A stretch of 64,000 nt of DNA, taken from the NCBI RefSeq assembly GCF_023517775.1, contig NZ_CP082904.1, positions 3,286,001 to 3,350,000 of the forward strand, read 5' to 3'. Origin of the DNA: Mixta hanseatica (GTDB taxonomy: Bacteria > Pseudomonadota > Gammaproteobacteria > Enterobacterales > Enterobacteriaceae). Under the pieces are notes generated by a model. It was not told the DNA's origin. It was given only the letters and a program-made list of their open reading frames with translations, and made no database searches. Positions 35,015-43,893 of this stretch are shown here, piece after piece (position 1 is the stretch's first letter; every line of letters begins with the position of its first letter). The position numbers and the translations under genes are program-made.

Positions 35015-35042
35015 TATGTGGTTCCCCATACGCGGGAGTTCC
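35015..35042 (-). promoter_or_regulatory. hrp box (HrpL sigma-factor promoter)
   Basis: On the minus strand GGAACT, 15 bases, CCACATA. The HrpL consensus is GGAACC-N15/16-CCACNNA, so only the sixth base differs, and GGAACT is a known variant. It ends 31 bases upstream of the HrpK-like start codon. Confidence 0.8.
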
Positions 35043-35104
35043 ATTTACCTGACGGAGCAACGCCCTGATGCAGCTTGAGCGGTCATGATGCAAACCGCCC
35101 CGGC

Positions 35105-35515
35105 CTATTTATGCAGCGCCAGTCCTTTTATCGCTTTCTCCACCGCCTTCTTCGGGCCGCGCAGCGCCAGACCGACCAGATCCAGGTTATCCGCATCCTC
35201 CGCCAGGAAAACCTCGCGGTTGGCCTGGTCATGGCCGGTGGAAAACATGGCGTGGACGTAGGGGATTAGCGTGAGCTCGCGCTCCAGCCCTTTGCGGTGC
35301 GCGTTCTGCAGGCCGTTAAGATCCGCTTCAAAAACCAACATTGGCTGGCCCAGCATATTGCCGTAGCGGTTGCCGTGTGCGTCAACATAGGGCTCGCCCA
35401 TCATCTCCGGCGCGGCGGAAGCTATCCCGCTGGCAAGAAATGCCACTACGTTCAGGCGCTGCCATACCGCCAGATCGTGACGAACGATCAGTGCAACTTT
35501 GGTATCAAACATCAA
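35105..35515 (-). CDS. DUF2000 domain protein
   Basis: A 136-residue protein (second ATG at 35512 equally possible). It has the DUF2000 pattern 'TKVALIVRHDLAVWQRLNVV', 'ASGIASAAPEMMGEPYVDAH', 'LVGLALRGPKKAVEKAIKGL'. These are small alpha/beta proteins related to peptidyl-tRNA hydrolase-like folds; function is unknown. The gene lies 35 bases downstream of an AraC-family gene on the same strand and is probably cotranscribed. Confidence 0.8.
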   Translation of the reverse strand: MMFDTKVALIVRHDLAVWQRLNVVAFLASGIASAAPEMMGEPYVDAHGNRYGNMLGQPMLVFEADLNGLQNAHRKGLERELTLIPYVHAMFSTGHDQANREVFLAEDADNLDLVGLALRGPKKAVEKAIKGLALHK

Positions 35516-35550
35516 TCAGGTTCTCCGGTGATTAACAACAGAGACCATCA

Positions 35551-36414
35551 TCAGAGAGAAGGGGCGCGGGCGTATAGAACGTTTGTGCACTGACGCTGAT
35601 ATTCAGCCGGAGTAAGGCGATAAGCGCGTCGGAACCAGCGGCCAAAGTGACTTTGATCGGCAAAGCCGACCTGCGCGGCGGCCTCAGCGGGATTAAATCC
35701 CTGCGCCAGCAGCATGCGGGCGGTGCGCAACCGCAGTCGCACCAGCCAGGCATGGGGCGACTGTCCGAACGCCTTTTGAAACTGGCGGGTCAAACGAAAG
35801 CGATCGATACCGGCATAATTGGCCAGTTCATCCAGGCCAATATCCAACGCCATCCCGTCATGCATATAATCCCGCACCCGACACATCTGATTAAACGACT
35901 CTCCCGCTTCCAGCGCGGGCCGCAGGGAAAGATGACGTGAAAGCAGATCGATTAATCGATCCAGGCTTTGGTCGCGCGCCAGTTTGCCTTCGTGATAATG
36001 TACGGCGTGAAAAGCCTGTTGGATGGCGTGGTTCAGCAATGCATCATCGGTAAGGGTATGCCGAAAGGCGGCCTGCAGCGTGGAAATATCGCCCAGTCCA
36101 CGACGCTGCAGCATGCTCGTCAGCCACGCCTGCGGCAGATAGAGCATGGTATAAGCGAAACCTTCCGCCTGCGGGGCGTGTCCGTCATGTACCGCGCCCG
36201 GCTCAATCAGGATCACCCGGCCAGGACTGCTGGTATGCAGCGTGCGATGACAGTTAAAACGCTGCAGCCCGGTTTGCGTTACGCCCACCAGCATCTCATC
36301 ATGATCGTGCGGATCGTAAGCATGGCCGTAAAAATGGGCATGCACGCTTTCGATGCCGGTTTCATGGTCGCGCTGCAAATTTATCCAGTCGTTACTTACG
36401 GATTTCGCCATCAT
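35551..36414 (-). CDS. AraC-family regulator with cupin sensor domain
   Basis: A 287-residue regulator. The N-terminal cupin has 'YDPHDHDEMLVGVTQTGLQR' and 'ILIEPGAVHDGHAP'; the C-terminal double helix-turn-helix has 'GLDELANYAGIDRFRLTRQF' and 'AAAQVGFADQSHFGRWFRRA'. The ligand is unknown. It precedes the DUF2000 gene on the same strand and is divergent from an MFS gene, either of which may be its target. Confidence 0.85.
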   Translation of the reverse strand: MMAKSVSNDWINLQRDHETGIESVHAHFYGHAYDPHDHDEMLVGVTQTGLQRFNCHRTLHTSSPGRVILIEPGAVHDGHAPQAEGFAYTMLYLPQAWLTSMLQRRGLGDISTLQAAFRHTLTDDALLNHAIQQAFHAVHYHEGKLARDQSLDRLIDLLSRHLSLRPALEAGESFNQMCRVRDYMHDGMALDIGLDELANYAGIDRFRLTRQFQKAFGQSPHAWLVRLRLRTARMLLAQGFNPAEAAAQVGFADQSHFGRWFRRAYRLTPAEYQRQCTNVLYARAPSL

Positions 36415-36645
36415 TATTGCGCCTGCAGGGTTGAATTGTCTGACGGTACGCCAGGCCCGCTATTTACCTTATCTGTTTTTTAGCCGGTCGGGTATCTCAG
36501 CCAGCATATTCAGCGCCGCCACTTTACAGCCCTGCCGCGGTTGGATAGTATGGCGCGCAGACATCAGGGCCGCGCCCTGTTGCGTAAGCGTTAACGTTAA
36601 CCAACGCACTATCAGCAGGTTTCCTGCTTTTTGTGCTTAGGTATT

Positions 36646-37827
36646 ATGCGATCCTCGATATCCCCCTCTCCTCTTTTTTTCCTGTTTGTTCTGCTGATAA
36701 CCGCAGCCAACTTGCGTACGCCGATTACCGTTACCGGCCCGGTGCTGGAAAATATTAGCCGCACTTTTAGCCTGAGCGCGTCTGAAGCGGGCCTGCTGAA
36801 TTTTATTCCACTGCTGATGTTTGCCGTACTGGCACCGTGCGCTTCGTGGCTGGGTAATCGAATGGGGCTGGAAAAAGCGCTGTGGATCGCGGTCTGGCTG
36901 ATTACGCTGGGTTCGCTGTGGCGTATTATCGGTAATGAGACCGGTCTTTGGCTGGGCACCCTGACGCTAAGTTCCGGCATCGCCATCGCTAATGTGCTGC
37001 TGCCACCGCTGATTAAACGCGACTTTACGGAGCACACGGCAAAATATATCGGCCTCTATGCCTCAACGATGGCGATCACCGCCAGCCTGGCTTCCGGCAC
37101 CGCCGTACCGCTGGCGCAGGCGACTCCGGCGGGATGGACATTATCGTTGGGGATCTGGCTGGTGCCGGCACTGATTGCGCTGGTCGCCTGGCTGCCGCCG
37201 CTTAAACACGCCCGCACGCCCCGTCCGCAGCCGCGCAGCGCCCACGACGTCCGCTTAACCTCGCCGTGGAAATCACTGCTGGGCTGGCAGGTTTCATTGT
37301 TTATGGCGCTGCAGTCGATGGTGTTTTATACCCTTATCACCTGGTTTACGCCGTATGCGCAGGCGAATGGTTTTAGTCAGGTCGCGGCGGGCTGGCTGCT
37401 GTTTATCTATCAGGTGATTGCGGTCGCCGCCAACCTTGGCTGCATGGTGGCACTGAAAAAGCAGCGCGATCAGCGGATGATCGGCTTTATCGCTTCGCTG
37501 GCTATTTTTATCGGCCTGGCCGGTCTGCTGCTGGCGCCGCAGCTGGCGGCGCTTTGGCTGATTAGCGCCGGGCTGGGCGCGGGTGCATCGATGGTAACCT
37601 GCCTGGCGCTGTTCAGCCTCAGAGCCGCTAACCATCAGCAGGCCTCACAGCTTTCGGGTATGGCGCAGTGCGTGGGATATGGGCTGGCGGCGCTGGGTCC
37701 GCTGGCGTTTGGCGTGTTGCATGAAATATTTGCCAGCTGGAATAGCGCGCTGCTGGCGCTGCTGGGGATGACGATTTTGCAGATGGTTGTCGCGCCGCTG
37801 GCAGGCAGAGAAAAACAGATCGGCTAA
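36646..37827 (+). CDS. CynX/NimT-type MFS transporter
   Basis: About 393 residues from ATG 36646 with 12 predicted helices. The start 'LLITAANLRTPITVTGPVLE' and 'LSASEAGLLNFIPLLMFAVL' are characteristic of the CynX/NimT (cyanate/2-nitroimidazole) group. The substrate is not predictable. It is divergent from the AraC-family gene at 35551-36414 with about 230 bases between, which contain a short GTTAACGTTAAC-like palindrome. Confidence 0.8.
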   Translation: MRSSISPSPLFFLFVLLITAANLRTPITVTGPVLENISRTFSLSASEAGLLNFIPLLMFAVLAPCASWLGNRMGLEKALWIAVWLITLGSLWRIIGNETGLWLGTLTLSSGIAIANVLLPPLIKRDFTEHTAKYIGLYASTMAITASLASGTAVPLAQATPAGWTLSLGIWLVPALIALVAWLPPLKHARTPRPQPRSAHDVRLTSPWKSLLGWQVSLFMALQSMVFYTLITWFTPYAQANGFSQVAAGWLLFIYQVIAVAANLGCMVALKKQRDQRMIGFIASLAIFIGLAGLLLAPQLAALWLISAGLGAGASMVTCLALFSLRAANHQQASQLSGMAQCVGYGLAALGPLAFGVLHEIFASWNSALLALLGMTILQMVVAPLAGREKQIG

Positions 37828-37881
37828 ATAGTTCCTGCTATCGCGCCAGCAACAGAGCATGGCTCGTTTTTCCGAGGCTGC

Positions 37882-38844
37882 CTAGCGCTCTGCCAGCAAT
37901 TTGCTGTACATGACCGGCGTCATACCGGTCATGCGGGTAAAGGCGCGACGCATCACATCGGGTCCGGAAAAGCCGCAGCGGGCGGCAATAGTTTTCGCGG
38001 GCAGCTTCCCTTCCGTTAGTAGCAGCTTCGCTTTTGCCACCCGCTCACGCTCCAGCCATTGCCCCGGCGTCATATTTATCTGCTGGCGAAACAGGCGTGT
38101 CAAATGTCGCTCGCTTAAATGGATATGGGCCGCCATCATCGCCACGCTTTTTAACGTATCAAGATGGTTTATGCTCCAGCGTTGAAGATCCTGCAATGCC
38201 GTCCGTCCGGTTAATGAAAGATCACCGCCGCGCATAAAATGCGTCTGATTAACCGGGCGGCGGAAAAACATCACCAGGTTACCTGCAATATCCAGCGCCA
38301 CTTCACGTCCCAGATCCTCCTCCACCAGGCGCAGCGCCAAATCGAGTCCAGAGGTCACTCCGGCAGCGGTTCTTATCGGACCGTCAGCCGCATAGAGCGC
38401 GTCGGCATCTACTGAGATTTCAGGGTAGCCTGCCGCCAGCGCCGCAGCGCAAGCCCAGTGCGTGGTTACTCTTTTACCGTTCAGCAGTCCGGTTTTCGCC
38501 AGCAGCAGCGCGCCGCTACATACAGAGCCAAAGCGACGGCTACGCTGACACAGGCCGACAATCATTTTAAGCATTGCTGCGTCAGGCGTGAATACATCAA
38601 TATCCGGCGAACCGGCAATCAAAAACGTATCTGCCGCATAACTTTCTGCATCGCTAAGCTGATAGTCCGCCGCCAGCCGAACGCCGGAAGAAGCCTGCAC
38701 CACCGGCGCAGCAAAAGACATTACACGCAATGTATAAACCTGGCGTTGCAAAATACGGTTCGCTTCGGCGAAGACATCAAGCGGGCCGGAAAGGTCCAGT
38801 AATTGTACGCCCGGTACCGCCAGAATAATGATCTCACGCTTCAT
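37882..38844 (-). CDS. GlxA-type regulator (DJ-1/PfpI plus AraC domains)
   Basis: From ATG 38844 the product is 320 residues. The N-terminal half is a DJ-1/PfpI domain ('IILAVPGVQLLDLSGPLDVF', 'DTFLIAGSPDIDV', 'RRFGSVCSGALLLAKTGLLN' with the nucleophile-elbow Cys, 'VTTHWACA'). The C-terminus is an AraC helix-turn-helix pair ('IHLSERHLTRLFRQQINMTP', 'IAARCGFSGPDVMRRAFTRM'). Similar regulators sense small aldehydes or amino-acid-derived ligands. Neighbouring HD gene is divergent and could be its target. Confidence 0.88.
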   Translation of the reverse strand: MKREIIILAVPGVQLLDLSGPLDVFAEANRILQRQVYTLRVMSFAAPVVQASSGVRLAADYQLSDAESYAADTFLIAGSPDIDVFTPDAAMLKMIVGLCQRSRRFGSVCSGALLLAKTGLLNGKRVTTHWACAAALAAGYPEISVDADALYAADGPIRTAAGVTSGLDLALRLVEEDLGREVALDIAGNLVMFFRRPVNQTHFMRGGDLSLTGRTALQDLQRWSINHLDTLKSVAMMAAHIHLSERHLTRLFRQQINMTPGQWLERERVAKAKLLLTEGKLPAKTIAARCGFSGPDVMRRAFTRMTGMTPVMYSKLLAER

Positions 38845-38956
38845 TGTTTTCCCCATGTCGCGATAAATCGCATTGTCCCAAATCGTCGCTTATAGATGCT
38901 TTAAGACAACAAGGATGCGCTTTAGGCTTAAACAAGGCAACTAACCGGAGACAAGA

Positions 38957-39598
38957 ATGCATAGCAAGATAAACAACCTGACCATACCCGATAGCCAAAT
39001 GGCGCGTGACGCCACTGCTTTTATTCGTGATACAGAGTCCGATCTATTGTTCCATCACTCCAGTCGCGTCTACTACTGGGGAGCACTGGCGGGCCAGCGG
39101 TACAGACTTAACGTAGATCGCGAGCTGCTCTATATCGGCTGTATGTTTCACGATATTGGCCTGACGCATGAACATTGCAGCTGTGACAAACGTTTCGAAG
39201 TTGACGGTGCTAACGCAGCGCGTGATTTTTTAAAGGGCTATGGCATCGCGCAAAGCGATATTGATAAAGTCTGGACGGCCATCGCGTTGCATACCACACC
39301 AGGCATTCCGGAGTATATGGCGCCGGAGATCGCGCTGGTTACGGCAGGGGTGGAAATGGATGTGCTGGGCATCGGCTATGAAGACTTCGACGAACGTGAA
39401 ATTGAGGCGGTTACCACCCAACATCCGCGTCCAGCCGCGTTTAAAGAAGAGATCATGACGGCGTTCTATAACGGGATTAAACATAAACCCCAAACCACCT
39501 TTGGCAATGTAAAAGCAGATGTGATTAAGGATAAAGATCCAGCCTTTTCACCGCTTAACTTTTGCCAGGTTATCCGCCAGTCGCGCTGGCGTAGTTAA
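38957..39598 (+). CDS. HD-domain phosphohydrolase
   Basis: A 213-residue protein with the metal-binding HD motif: His in 'LFHHSSRVYYWG', 'CMFHDIGLTHEH' (HD pair) and the later Asp in 'EMDVLG', with 'IALHTTPGIPEYMAPEIALV'. It resembles the cyanamide hydratase/DdI1-like or general HD family; the substrate is not determined. It is divergent from the GlxA-type regulator with 110 bases between. GGAG precedes the ATG. Confidence 0.8.
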   Translation: MHSKINNLTIPDSQMARDATAFIRDTESDLLFHHSSRVYYWGALAGQRYRLNVDRELLYIGCMFHDIGLTHEHCSCDKRFEVDGANAARDFLKGYGIAQSDIDKVWTAIALHTTPGIPEYMAPEIALVTAGVEMDVLGIGYEDFDEREIEAVTTQHPRPAAFKEEIMTAFYNGIKHKPQTTFGNVKADVIKDKDPAFSPLNFCQVIRQSRWRS

Positions 39599-39666
39599 AA
39601 GCAAACGCGTGGCTTCGGCTAATAAAATACCGGCAGAATGCATTGGCAGCCTGCCGGTCATCTTAT

Positions 39667-39978
39667 CTAGTCGCTGTCCTCAAAATTTTCGCTTCGCGTT
39701 CTTCTGAACCCGAAGCGATTCTGCGGAAATTTGACTGTTTTAGCGTCAGTGTTACCGGCGTCTTTACGACGGAGCCCCGACACTGACTGCGGAATGTGTC
39801 TGAATGCTTTCCTTGCCTCCCAGTAAGACATGACTTTCTCTTCGTCAGTCTCCGTTTCGGCAAGCTGCTGTAACTTATCCATGATGGCATGATTACTTAA
39901 AGCACTCTGGCTATCCAGAATAGACATGACCGCTTCGCCCAGGGCTACATGCACATTCTTTTGATCTTCTTTATCCAA
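39667..39978 (-). CDS. AriR/YmgB-like small regulator with extended tail
   Basis: A 103-residue protein. Its first 60 residues ('VHVALGEAVMSILDSQSALS', 'HAIMDKLQQLAETETDEEKV') fit the helical AriR/YmgB biofilm and acid-resistance family by pattern. The C-terminal 40 residues are basic and Arg/Phe-rich ('FPQNRFGFRRTRSENF'), not typical. It lies on the same strand as a second AriR-like gene at 40175-40426. Assignment is tentative. Confidence 0.5.
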   Translation of the reverse strand: MDKEDQKNVHVALGEAVMSILDSQSALSNHAIMDKLQQLAETETDEEKVMSYWEARKAFRHIPQSVSGLRRKDAGNTDAKTVKFPQNRFGFRRTRSENFEDSD

Positions 39979-40035
39979 ACGCTCTCCTGTGCTGATGTTA
40001 AAAGGAAACCGGTTATTCAGGCGATGCGGAATAAC

Positions 40036-40084
40036 CTGGCGCTTTTCAGGCGCTAGCTGTTGCTTATGGCAACAGCTACGCCAG
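40036..40084. repeat. Nested inverted repeat between the two AriR-like genes
   Basis: Outer arms CTGGCG (40036-40041) and CGCCAG (40079-40084) enclose an inner hairpin TAGCTGTTGC (40054-40063) / GCAACAGCTA (40069-40078). There is no T tract, so it is not a typical terminator; it may be an RNA structure or binding site. Confidence 0.5.
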
Positions 40085-40174
40085 AATCAGGAGAGTCTTA
40101 CTACAGGTATACATAACGTGAAAACAGATAATTGTGATAAACATTCAGGCCAGAGCGCGCCCGCTGGTCAGGAT

Positions 40175-40426
40175 CTATTCGCGGCCCAGTACCAGAGCCA
40201 ATAGCCCGTGGTAATGCTTTTCCATTTCCTTGCTGGTTGTACCATCCAGCTTCGTCAGCAGCTTGGCGCAGATCGCTTTGCGGTTAACGCTTTCACCCGC
40301 CCGTAAAATATCAGCGACGATCTGTCCCAGCGTCTCCTGCTGAGTAGGGATTTCTATATCTGCCATGTCAAAACGCGGAGCAAGTGCCTTGTTGGTTCCA
40401 GGTGTCCATCGTTGCTGCTGCATCAT
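40175..40426 (-). CDS. AriR/YmgB-like biofilm and acid-resistance regulator
   Basis: An 83-residue protein from ATG 40426 (GAGGG upstream). 'IPTQQETLGQIVADILRAGE' and 'SVNRKAICAKLLTKLDGTTS' match the AriR/YcgZ/YmgB pattern of a two-helix dimer. In E. coli these proteins modulate the Rcs pathway and biofilm formation. The upstream 380 bases to the MscS gene contain no supported gene and probably hold its promoter. Confidence 0.65.
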   Translation of the reverse strand: MMQQQRWTPGTNKALAPRFDMADIEIPTQQETLGQIVADILRAGESVNRKAICAKLLTKLDGTTSKEMEKHYHGLLALVLGRE

Positions 40427-40813
40427 TGGCGCCCTCGTGGTCAGATGATTAAATAAGCTAAACTTGTTACGGGCTAAACTATACAAAAAAACAAAAGCTG
40501 TACAGGTATTTTTTGCTGAATTTTTTGTTGATCGATCTTGATCCGAGGCCAGAAGAAAGGGTACAGGCGCGCCTGTCCAGCGGGGGCAGCAGCGGCGTGT
40601 TGCAGGTAGTGCCACTGATGCCGTGCCAGTTTTTTATCGCAATTTAACGCGGCGCACCCTTCAGCTTGATACAACCAGATTGCTCTATAAATGACATCAG
40701 CTGATAACAGGCGAAACATGATGGAAATCGAACGCGGCAGCTCTGCTGCTTACCGTCTCTGCACGTTCCGCTCGATAAAAACGAGAACGCTTAATTACTG
40801 AACTCGCGGATTA
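40427..40813. other. Non-coding region upstream of AriR-like gene
   Basis: Nearly 390 bases without a convincing gene. Short frames here lack good starts and family resemblance. It lies between the AriR-like gene and the end of the MscS-type gene. Confidence 0.5.
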
Positions 40814-41878
40814 TCAGGCATCGGAACCGGTCAGGGTAGCCCTCACATGAGGAAGACTCTGGGGGTAGTTTTGCTGAATAAACTCAATCATTTTTTCCCG
40901 CACGTGACAGCGTAAATCCCAGGCCATGGGTGAATTTTGTGCCGTCATCAATAATCTGATAGTCATGGTTTTTTCACTGGTATCGGTAACCTGAAGCACC
41001 TGAGTTTGTTGATCCCAGAGTTTTGTTTCACTGAGTACTTTTTCAAAGTGCTTGCGCAGAGGCTCTAAGGGCATGGAATAATCAAGGTAAAGAAAAACCG
41101 AGCCTAAAATTTGTGCATTGTTACGCGTCCAGTTTTGGAACGGATTTTCTGTAAAGTAAGTAATAGGCAAGACCAGCCGGCGCAGGTCCCAGAGACGTAC
41201 CACAACATAAGTCAGGTTTATCTCCTCAATCCAGCCCCATTCTTTTTCAACCACGACTGCATCATCAATTTTTATCGGTTGTGTAAAGGCTATCTGGATT
41301 CCGGCGAATAAGTTGACAAGCGACTTCTGTAGAGCAAACCCAATTATTATTCCGGCAACCCCGGCACCGGCCAGGATGGTAGTGCCGAATTTTCGAACGC
41401 CAGGGAAACTAAGCAGAATCAGAGAAAGACAGAGCATCACGAGAACGGCAATAGCAACCTTTTTAACATATATTATCTGAGTGCGAATTTTGCGGGCACG
41501 AAGATTATTCGAAATATTGATGTCATAACGGATAAAAAGCATATCCTGAGCAACATTGATCAATCGAATCAGGACTGAGCAAAATGATAATATAATAAAT
41601 ATATTAACTGTTGTTTTAATAAAACCAAGAGATGCAGGCTGAACGTTGACATAATTAACCCCTAAGTTTATTAACAGTAAGGGAATAAAAAGAAACATTG
41701 ATCCACGAAGGTGCTTTTCAAGTGATTTGAATAGCTTTCGGTCACGACTCTGCCAGTAACAGATGAATCGAAGAAGGATAAATCGCGTTAGAAAACCCAC
41801 TGCGAGTGAGAGAGTGACGAGCAATACGGCAGGCACCCATAATGGAGCGCCAGATAACTCACCAAATAACAAAGGCAT
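40814..41878 (-). CDS. MscS-family mechanosensitive channel
   Basis: A 354-residue inner-membrane protein with about five N-terminal helices and the MscS pore: 'FGTTILAGAGVAGIIIGFAL' and 'QKSLVNLFAGIQIAFTQPIK', followed by the beta domain ('IDDAVVVEKEWGWIEEINLT') and alpha/beta vestibule. It opens on membrane tension to release solutes at osmotic downshock. AAGGGGAAATA precedes the ATG. Confidence 0.9.
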   Translation of the reverse strand: MPLLFGELSGAPLWVPAVLLVTLSLAVGFLTRFILLRFICYWQSRDRKLFKSLEKHLRGSMFLFIPLLLINLGVNYVNVQPASLGFIKTTVNIFIILSFCSVLIRLINVAQDMLFIRYDINISNNLRARKIRTQIIYVKKVAIAVLVMLCLSLILLSFPGVRKFGTTILAGAGVAGIIIGFALQKSLVNLFAGIQIAFTQPIKIDDAVVVEKEWGWIEEINLTYVVVRLWDLRRLVLPITYFTENPFQNWTRNNAQILGSVFLYLDYSMPLEPLRKHFEKVLSETKLWDQQTQVLQVTDTSEKTMTIRLLMTAQNSPMAWDLRCHVREKMIEFIQQNYPQSLPHVRATLTGSDA

Positions 41879-42376
41879 TATTTCCCCTTATATTCAGACT
41901 ACAGCACTGGGCTGTCAGATTAGTTTAAAAAATCAGTAAACATTTGGTTTTAGGTTATCTGATACACGCACATTATTATATGAGAAATATGATAAAATGG
42001 CCTCGTCAGGAGATAAAAATATCTGGCAATCTCTGGTAAACGCTTCCTGCGTGTCACGAATCTGACACACAAGTTCGGGAACCGAGTTGTGTACTTTTTA
42101 TAAGCGATTTGAACCGATACCGAAGCAGGTCAACGGCCTGAGGGGATAACTAGCATAAGCCCACACGTCAGATAAATGCAACTCGTTGAGATTTTAAGAA
42201 TTTTTCGATGGGTAAAGTAAATTGTGAAATGAAGATGCTGGCTAAGCAAGTCGGCGGCAGCTTTAACGCACGGGCGCAGAGTGTTCTTCGCGCTTACCTG
42301 CCACAAGGATTTCCCCGCAGTGAAGCCAGAGCAATGACGTCAATGAATCCCGGCCACGGCAGTGGCCGCTGTCATC
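41879..42376. other. Non-coding region right of the MscS gene
   Basis: About 500 bases. A possible 62-codon frame at 42208-42396 has no family resemblance and no good ribosome-binding site and is not called. No structured RNA is recognised. Confidence 0.45.
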
Positions 42377-42481
42377 TTAGTGCTGGAATAAGCTGAAGGT
42401 GCTGCTGTAATAACTGACCATCCAACCTACATAGACCAACCACACCAGCAACAGTCCGGTTAAGCTCATTTTCATTGTCAT
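42377..42481 (-). CDS. 34-residue single-helix membrane small protein
   Basis: ATG 42481 follows AAGGAA at good spacing. The product starts MTMKMSLTGLLLVWLVYVGW and ends SYYSSTFSLFQH: a short basic start, one hydrophobic helix and a polar aromatic tail, the usual shape of enterobacterial small membrane proteins. I do not recognise it. ATGs at 42475 and 42469 are alternatives. Confidence 0.45.
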   Translation of the reverse strand: MTMKMSLTGLLLVWLVYVGWMVSYYSSTFSLFQH

Positions 42482-42883
42482 AACATTTCCTTACCCTCGC
42501 CAGGGTTCTTAACAACGCCTGGACCATAATTTGGCAGAGTAAGAAAAGACTGAACTTGCGGTAGATCAATTAAACCTGTTTCATGATAAAAACTGATAAA
42601 TCATAGCCGATCAAGTTTGCTAATCGCCTGGCTTTTTTAGCCGCTCATCACATTTAGCTGGCCGATAAAAATAACCATCAATATCAGATATTTACCATTT
42701 CAAGATCTTCATCAATTTTTACTAATAATGATAATAATCACTATTTGCCTACTACCCTATTTCGTTGCAAGAAAGTTGTCACTCTATTGCTGTAATTAAT
42801 GTAAAACGAACCGACAGTACTCCGGCGCTCTTTACCCGGATGGCAGAGGCTAAGCATAGATCCTATGGTGTATGTAGTTGACG
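42482..42883. other. AT-rich intergenic region with Fur-box-like site
   Basis: About 400 bases with no gene. It is AT-rich, contains a Fur-box-like 19-mer at 42724-42742 and ends at the 5'-truncated hydrolase. Confidence 0.5.
42724..42742. promoter_or_regulatory. Fur-box-like site
   Basis: AATAATGATAATAATCACT matches about 14 of 19 positions of the Fur consensus GATAATGATAATCATTATC. The only gene downstream on the plus strand is the truncated hydrolase, so its original target may be lost; the minus-strand small protein gene is also near. Confidence 0.45.
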
Positions 42884-43372
42884 ATGGTAGCGGGCCTGGT
42901 GCTGCTGGGTGCGGTAACGCCGATTTTCGGTAAAGCGGAAGATTATCCGCAGGGCGTTGATTTGAGCGTTTTTGCCGGTATTCGTGATGAACTGCTTAAA
43001 GATCGCGCGCAGTTCATCAGCGATTTTGCCGCCACTTTTTACGGCACTAATGCCGGGCAGACGGTTTCCGCAGGCGTGCTGACGCAAACGTTGAATATTG
43101 CGCTGCTGGCATCGCTGAAAGGTACGCTGGAGTGCGTCACGGCCTTCTCCGAGACCGATTTCCGCCCGGATATGGCGAAGATCGATGTGCCGACGCTGGT
43201 GATTCACGGCAACAACGATCAGGTGGTGCCGTTTGAAACCACCGGTAAGGTGGCGGCGGAAATGATTAACAACGCCGAGCTAAAGGTCTATGACAATGGC
43301 CCGCACGGCTTTGCGGTAACGCATCAGGATCAATTGAATAATGATTTGCTGGCGTTCCTGCAGGCGCACTAA
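42884..43372 (+). pseudogene. C-terminal half of an alpha/beta hydrolase (chloroperoxidase-like)
   Basis: The frame encodes the lid and C-terminus of an about 275-residue hydrolase: 'VAGLVLLGAVTPIFGKAEDY', 'FAATFYGTNAGQTVS', 'VPTLVIHGNNDQVVPFETTG' with the acid Asp and 'YDNGPHGFAVTHQDQLNNDL' with the catalytic His. The nucleophile elbow with its Ser and the whole N-terminus are missing, so it is inactive. An ATG at 42878 could start it by chance. Confidence 0.8.
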
Positions 43373-43375
43373 GCG

Positions 43376-43399
43376 AAAAAGGGGATGCGGCGCATCCCC
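43376..43399 (-). terminator. Intrinsic terminator (minus strand)
   Basis: GGGGATGC (43381-43388) pairs with GCATCCCC (43392-43399); A 43376-43380 gives the U tract on the minus strand. Confidence 0.7.
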
Positions 43400-43523
43400 T
43401 AAAAATAAAGAAATGTGCTTGTACTCCCGTCGCCTTACGTTCATTAGCCGTTTGTAAGAGGAGGCCACATATCCCTTTTCTCTTCGCGAAAACTGAGAAA
43501 CCTGGCGGTTAATACACATTGTT

Positions 43524-43886
43524 TTATACCGGTGCTATCTGTTCAATAGCGCGATAAATCTTCAGGCCGCGCTGTTCCGCTATTTCAATATCTTTATCTG
43601 CGCCCCGCGAATCCCCTTCAATACGTAATATCGCATCGCACTGGGCAATTAAGCGATGCGCCACCGGATACAGCATCGATTCGCTAATTTCATCGCCCAA
43701 CGTTTTTGAACCTGCCGCTTTAGCTAACGGAAGCGCCAGCCATTCGCCAATCACCGGCACGTGTCCGCGTTGATAAACCTGTAACGCCGCCGCTTCAAGC
43801 CGCTGAAGATTCTGCGCGATCAAGGTTTCATCGCCCTGCGTTCCGCTGCGATATGGCCCGGCAATAAGAATTAATTCTGCTGTCAT
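43524..43886 (-). CDS. DUF4406 nucleoside deoxyribosyltransferase-like protein
   Basis: A 120-residue protein with 'LILIAGPYRSGTQGDETLIA', 'LALPLAKAAGSKT', 'RLIAQCDAILRIEGDSRGAD' and 'DIEIAEQRGLKIYRAI'. This is the DUF4406 variant of the nucleoside 2-deoxyribosyltransferase fold; the conserved SRGAD replaces the usual ELG active-site block. Activity is not established. It follows the NudK-like gene by 7 bases on the same strand, so the two may act together in nucleotide clean-up. Confidence 0.8.
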   Translation of the reverse strand: MTAELILIAGPYRSGTQGDETLIAQNLQRLEAAALQVYQRGHVPVIGEWLALPLAKAAGSKTLGDEISESMLYPVAHRLIAQCDAILRIEGDSRGADKDIEIAEQRGLKIYRAIEQIAPV

Positions 43887-43893
43887 TTTCGCC

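Noticed and set aside
40474..40719. 81-codon minus-strand frame upstream of the AriR-like gene
   Set aside because: Low-quality composition, no start signal and overlap with the promoter region of the AriR-like gene.
42208..42396. 62-codon plus-strand frame as a small gene
   Set aside because: No clear ribosome-binding site or family resemblance; its end overlaps the better supported minus-strand small protein.
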